This document shows, piece after piece, positions 60,011 to 64,000 of a stretch of DNA of 64,000 bases (the stretch's first letter is position 1; every line of letters begins with the position of its first letter). A program made the position numbers and the translations under genes. This DNA comes from UKL13-2 sp031414695 (lineage in GTDB: Bacteria; Pseudomonadota; Gammaproteobacteria; Burkholderiales; Usitatibacteraceae). The notes beneath the pieces are model-generated. The model was not told the origin of the DNA. It saw nothing but the letters and a program-made list of their open reading frames with translations, and ran no database searches. The DNA lies in assembly GCA_031414695.1 (NCBI GenBank), contig JANNWG010000020.1, positions 1 through 64,000 on the forward strand, given 5' to 3'.

Positions 60011-62206
60011 CTAGCGCCTCACCACGCTCTCCACACCCGATACCGCTGCCACGGCGCGAAGCACACGCACCATTTGCTCGCCACCCTTTATCTCTACGGT
60101 GAAACGCATCGAGGCTAAGTTGCCGCGTGACAGCGTATTAACTCCCACGACATTGATGCGCTCGTGAGCTAGTGCGTCGGAGATGTCGCGCAGCAATCCT
60201 TGACGGTCAGTCGCGGCGACTTCGATATCCGCCGCGAAGGGTTGCTCGCCCGTGTTGCCCCATGCAGCAGGCATCAGGCGCTCACGCTGATCTGCTTTCA
60301 AACAAACGATGTTGCTGCAGTCGATACGATGCACCATTACACCGCGATTTTTAGTCACAAATCCGGTGATAGCATCCCCTGGCAATGGCTTGCAACATTT
60401 GGCCACTAGCGTTTGGATGTTATTAATACCCAATACTAAAACACCACTATTGGCGGTATTTTCCACGGTATTTTGCTTGAAAGTTCCCGCGAATAAAGGG
60501 GTTTCAGATTTTTCTGCTACAGGTGCTGTTAATTCACGAATGGCGACTTCAATTTGATGCGCGGTGATTTCATTTCGGCCAATGGCGGCACAAAATTCGT
60601 CAATGTCTTTATGCGATAAATGCACCGCAATCTTATCGAGCGCCAATGCGCTTGCGCCCGCGCGCGCAACTTCACGTTCTAGCGTTTGCCGACCATGCGC
60701 TTTATCAACTTCAAAGAACTCTTGGCGAAACCACGCGCGCACTTTGGCTTGGCCGCGGTGACTTTGCAAAAAACCTAACTGTGGATTGAGCCAATCACGC
60801 GATGGCCCGCCCTGCTTGGCGGCCAAAATATCGACCATTTGTGCGTTGTCGAGTTTGGTTGATAACGGCACAATATGACCATCAACTTTTGCACCACGGC
60901 AACGATGACCTAAGTCGGTATGCACATGGTATGCGAAGTCCACTGGTGTTGCGCCCTTCGGCAAATCAATCACTTTGCCATCGGGTGTAAAAACATAAAC
61001 GGTGTCGTTAAACAGCCCTTCTTTAACGGCCTCTGAAAAACCAGAGTCCGCAACTAATTCACGATTCCACTCCAGCACTTGTCTCAACCATGCAATCTTG
61101 GTTTCGAACTTTTTATCGGCTTGCGATTTACCGCTCTTGCTGCCCTCTTTGTATCGCCAATGCGCCGCTACGCCGTGCTCAGAAGCCAAGTGCATCGCAT
61201 GAGTACGGATTTGCACTTCCAGCGTCTTACCGTTAGGCCCGATGACTGCCGTATGCAACGATTGATACTGATTCGCCTTCGGTTGGGCAATGTAATCGTC
61301 ATATTCACCCTGTATCGGCTGCCATTCATCATGAATAAAACTCAACACCGCATAACAATCAGCGACTGTCTCCACCAATATCCGCACCGCTCTGACGTCA
61401 TAAAGCTTTTCAAAGGCTAAATTTTTAGCTTGCATCTTGCGATGTATTGAAAAAATATGCTTTGGCCGCCCTGCTACATCACCCGCAATATTTAATGAGG
61501 CCATGCGCGACTTTAATTGGCTGACGACGCTTAAGATGTAGGCTTCGCGCTCGCCACGCTTGCCATCAAGGTAGCCAGCAATTTTTTTGTACAAATCCGG
61601 CTCTAAAAAACGAAAGCTTAAATCTTCTAATTCCCACTTAATCTGGCTCACGCCCAGTCTATTGGCGAGTGGCGCAAATAAATTTTGCGTGGTGAGCGCT
61701 GCGGCGCGACGTATGGATTCATCCGCCTTGGTGATTGAGCGCAAATATACTGCGCGGTCAGCTAATTTGATCAAAATGACGCGCACATCGTCGGCCATCG
61801 CCAACAACATTTTGCGAAGCGACTCGGTTGCCGCGGCATCATTAGCACGAATGGAAATTTGCTCAATTTTGCCCGCCCGGTTAAGGCCACGAATTAACGC
61901 CACCACATCATTACCGTAGGCTGATGTAAGTAACTCAGTATCTCGATCTTTCTCCGCCAGCGATAACGCAATTAACGCCGCAATCACGGTATCCTCATCG
62001 ACCTCAATATCGATCAATAAATTTGCCACATCAAGGGCACGCTGCACCGTATTGGGGCGCTCAAGCGCTTTATTTGACGCTGCAATAAAATTAAGTGCTT
62101 TAGCAGTGCGCAACGCCGCATCTTCGGCATAGGTCGCGCTGATACGCGCAGCTAGCACGGCAACGGATTGGTCTAAGGATTCAGTATTGTCGATGACTGT
62201 ATTCAC
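60011..62206 (-). CDS. relA: GTP pyrophosphokinase RelA
   Basis: This 731 aa stringent-response protein makes (p)ppGpp on starved ribosomes. The N-terminal pseudo-hydrolase part is degenerate: 'AALIALSLAEKDRDTELL' stands where bifunctional enzymes have an HD metal site. The synthetase (about 200-370) includes 'RPKHIFSIHRKMQAKNLAFEKLYDVRAVRI' and 'EVQIRTHAMHLASEHGVAAHWRYKEG'. A TGS domain (about 400-465, 'DTVYVFTPDGKVIDLPKGATPVDFAY') and a C-terminal ACT domain ('AATDRQGLLRDISDALAHERI') follow. The loss of the HD site favours the RelA (synthetase-only) type over SpoT. Confidence 0.95.
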   Translation of the reverse strand: MNTVIDNTESLDQSVAVLAARISATYAEDAALRTAKALNFIAASNKALERPNTVQRALDVANLLIDIEVDEDTVIAALIALSLAEKDRDTELLTSAYGNDVVALIRGLNRAGKIEQISIRANDAAATESLRKMLLAMADDVRVILIKLADRAVYLRSITKADESIRRAAALTTQNLFAPLANRLGVSQIKWELEDLSFRFLEPDLYKKIAGYLDGKRGEREAYILSVVSQLKSRMASLNIAGDVAGRPKHIFSIHRKMQAKNLAFEKLYDVRAVRILVETVADCYAVLSFIHDEWQPIQGEYDDYIAQPKANQYQSLHTAVIGPNGKTLEVQIRTHAMHLASEHGVAAHWRYKEGSKSGKSQADKKFETKIAWLRQVLEWNRELVADSGFSEAVKEGLFNDTVYVFTPDGKVIDLPKGATPVDFAYHVHTDLGHRCRGAKVDGHIVPLSTKLDNAQMVDILAAKQGGPSRDWLNPQLGFLQSHRGQAKVRAWFRQEFFEVDKAHGRQTLEREVARAGASALALDKIAVHLSHKDIDEFCAAIGRNEITAHQIEVAIRELTAPVAEKSETPLFAGTFKQNTVENTANSGVLVLGINNIQTLVAKCCKPLPGDAITGFVTKNRGVMVHRIDCSNIVCLKADQRERLMPAAWGNTGEQPFAADIEVAATDRQGLLRDISDALAHERINVVGVNTLSRGNLASMRFTVEIKGGEQMVRVLRAVAAVSGVESVVRR

Positions 62207-62277
62207 ATTGCTATTTTACGGTAGCATTCAGGCACGGCAATTGCTCGAACAATACTAAATTCACATAGAAAATAACC

Positions 62278-63693
62278 ATGGCGCTTAAACCGTTTTATAA
62301 CGAGATGTATGCGGAAGATGGCAAGGTCAGACCGCATTACGCCGAATTCGCCGATTGGCTCAACACCACTTCACCCGAAAAAATAGAACAAAATCGGCAA
62401 GCGGCTGACTTAATGTTTCATCGGCTCGGCATTACTTTTGCGGTGTATGGCGAATCCACTGGTACAGAGCGACTTATTCCGTTTGATATTGTGCCGCATG
62501 TGATACCGGGGCCAACGTGGGAAATGGTTTCAAGTGGCTTAAAACAACGTGTAACCGCACTCAACATGTTTTTACACGACGTCTATCACGATATGAACAT
62601 TCTGAAAGCGGGCAAAATCCCTGCCGACATGGTGCTCGAAAATTCGCAATACCGCAAAGAGATGGTCGGCATTACCGTGCCCGGTGGCATCTACGCGCAT
62701 GTGGCGGGTATTGATTTAGTCAAAGACGCTGATGGCGAATATTATGTGCTGGAAGATAACCTTCGCACCCCATCGGGCGTTTCTTACCTATTGGAAAATC
62801 GCAAAATGATGATGCGATTATTCCCAGAATTATTCGCCGCGCAGCATATTCGGCCAGTGGATCATTACCCTGATTTATTGCTCGATACATTACGCCATGC
62901 CGCGCCTGTGGGCATTGAAACGCCCACCATCGTACTCATGACACCGGGCAACTTTAATTCCGCCTATTTTGAGCACGCATTTTTAGCCCAGCAAATGGGC
63001 GTGGAGCTGGTTGAAGGCAGCGATTTATTTGTCCAAAACGACACCGTTTTCATGCGCACCACACAAGGGCCTAAAAAAGTTGATGTCATTTATCGGCGTA
63101 TCGATGATGATTTTATTGATCCACTCGCGTTTCGCGCCGACTCAATGCTAGGTGTGCCGGGACTCATGCGCGCCTACCGCGCAGGCCGCGTGACCTTGGC
63201 CAATGCGGTGGGCACAGGTGTCGCCGATGACAAGTCAATGTATCCTTATGTGCCAGAAATGATTCGCTTTTATTTAGGTGAAGAGCCAATACTCAAGAAT
63301 GTCCATACGTGGATGCTTGGTCGTAAAGAAGACCTTGATTATGTGCTCGCCAATATGCAAGATTTGGTCATTAAAGAAGCGCAAGGCTCAGGCGGCTACG
63401 GCATGTTGATTGGGCCTACCGCCACTAAAGCGGAGCGCGAAAAATATAAGCTACGCGTGCTGGATCAACCTGAGCGTTTTATTGCCCAGCCCACTTTATC
63501 GCTTTCCGCAGTGCCGACATATTCAAACAAAGGCTTGGCGCCGCGTCACATCGATTTACGGCCCTATGTGCTATCGGGCAAGCAGGTCAATTTTGTACCC
63601 GGCGGGTTGACACGGGTCGCGTTGCGCGAAGGCTCATTAGTGGTCAATTCGTCACAGGGTGGCGGCGTTAAAGATACTTGGGTGGTGGACTAA
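62278..63693 (+). CDS. Circularly permuted ATP-grasp protein (DUF404/DUF407)
   Basis: This 471 aa protein has an ATP-grasp fold with permuted order. Marks are 'YVLEDNLRTPSGVSYLLENRKMM' (about residues 157-179) and 'DLVIKEAQGSGGYGMLIG' (about 362-379). The family is linked to alpha-E domain proteins and to transglutaminase-like genes, and may ligate a peptide-like product. The alpha-E gene starts two bases after its stop. Length is typical. Confidence 0.93.
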   Translation: MALKPFYNEMYAEDGKVRPHYAEFADWLNTTSPEKIEQNRQAADLMFHRLGITFAVYGESTGTERLIPFDIVPHVIPGPTWEMVSSGLKQRVTALNMFLHDVYHDMNILKAGKIPADMVLENSQYRKEMVGITVPGGIYAHVAGIDLVKDADGEYYVLEDNLRTPSGVSYLLENRKMMMRLFPELFAAQHIRPVDHYPDLLLDTLRHAAPVGIETPTIVLMTPGNFNSAYFEHAFLAQQMGVELVEGSDLFVQNDTVFMRTTQGPKKVDVIYRRIDDDFIDPLAFRADSMLGVPGLMRAYRAGRVTLANAVGTGVADDKSMYPYVPEMIRFYLGEEPILKNVHTWMLGRKEDLDYVLANMQDLVIKEAQGSGGYGMLIGPTATKAEREKYKLRVLDQPERFIAQPTLSLSAVPTYSNKGLAPRHIDLRPYVLSGKQVNFVPGGLTRVALREGSLVVNSSQGGGVKDTWVVD

Positions 63694-63694
63694 T

Positions 63695-64000
63695 ATGCTT
63701 TCAAGAACAGCCTCAATGCTATACTGGATGTCGCGCTATGTGGAGCGCGCCGAAAACAATGCGCGCATCCTTGATGTGGCCTATCGCATGTCGCTCCTCA
63801 CCAAAGACCCTGATTTACAAGACCAAGAATGGTTTGCGCCGTTATTTATCACTGGCACCTTGTTTCCCTTTAGTGGGCGGCATAGTTTAGTTTGTGCGAA
63901 AGAAGTCCTTCACTTCATGGCGCTCGACACCGAAAACCCCGCCTCCATTTATAACTGCGCCAAGCAAGCACGTGAAAATGCGCGCGCCGTGCGTGGCACC
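63695..64000 (+). CDS. Alpha-E domain protein (DUF403), cut by the window end
   Basis: An open frame from the ATG at 63695 reaches the window end (102 codons). The start 'MLSRTASMLYWMSRYVERAENNARILDV' is the family N-terminus. It follows the ATP-grasp gene after one base, the usual pairing of these two families. No function can be inferred beyond the association. Confidence 0.92.
   Translation, partial: MLSRTASMLYWMSRYVERAENNARILDVAYRMSLLTKDPDLQDQEWFAPLFITGTLFPFSGRHSLVCAKEVLHFMALDTENPASIYNCAKQARENARAVRGT

Overview
The window looks like a chromosomal segment of a betaproteobacterium. The basis is a Bug-type tripartite tricarboxylate transporter (tctC-tctB-tctA), a PilZ gene beside holB and tmk, an rne/rluC/phosphatase/Rieske block, a Cys-free L32, and an Orn/Lys/Arg decarboxylase with a typical betaproteobacterial N-terminus. 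By eye the GC content is moderate, around or just under 50 %. I cannot name the genus from the sequence alone.

Layout. 1-4.4 kb is an accessory strip. It holds a REP-associated (IS200-like Y1) transposase with inverted ends and duplicated left ends, a small unknown gene, an orphan AAA ATPase, a repeat-filled 0.7 kb stretch, and two type II toxin-antitoxin modules (ChpS/ChpB on the minus strand, HicA/HicB on the plus strand). 4.4-17.4 kb is minus-strand housekeeping: an L,D-transpeptidase-like lipoprotein, signal peptide peptidase SppA, the glycine cleavage operon gcvT-gcvH-gcvP under a tandem glycine riboswitch, an exported methyltransferase-like protein, a PLP amino-acid decarboxylase and an rRNA pseudouridine synthase. 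A tRNA-Val(CAC) follows. 17.9-30.1 kb is the conserved envelope/fatty-acid cluster. On the minus strand it reads yceD, rpmF, plsX, fabH, fabD, fabG, acpP, fabF, mltG, tmk, holB, pilZ, tatD, with maf and a tetrapyrrole-methylase-type methyltransferase divergent from it. A plus-strand LOG gene splits pilZ from tatD.

30.1-39.3 kb holds a large PAS/GGDEF/EAL c-di-GMP protein, then the Rieske, phosphatase and rluC genes, divergent from rne (RNase E), which has a 735 bp upstream region. 39.3-43.4 kb holds a DsbA-fold isomerase and the tctCBA transporter. 43.4-51.8 kb is mixed: an acyltransferase, a membrane-anchored glutamate-synthase-like FMN protein, a methyltransferase, an MFS exporter, a lipoprotein hydrolase, an XdhC/MocA pair and a lipoprotein zincin. 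51.9-60 kb has a TolB-propeller/amidohydrolase fusion, a small membrane protein, a class III CoA-transferase, and a LysR regulator divergent from GST, tautomerase and SnoaL-like genes. The window ends with relA and the start of a circularly permuted ATP-grasp / alpha-E gene pair.

How it works together: the central cluster supplies acyl-ACP and phosphatidate precursors (plsX, fab genes, acpP) alongside ribosome protein L32, DNA replication (tmk, holB) and RNA processing (rne, rluC). The riboswitch ties glycine breakdown to glycine level. No phage, CRISPR array, integrase or multi-gene defence system was seen. The least-explained items are the dispersed palindromic repeats, the orphan AAA ATPase, the exported methyltransferase-like protein and the lipoprotein zincin.
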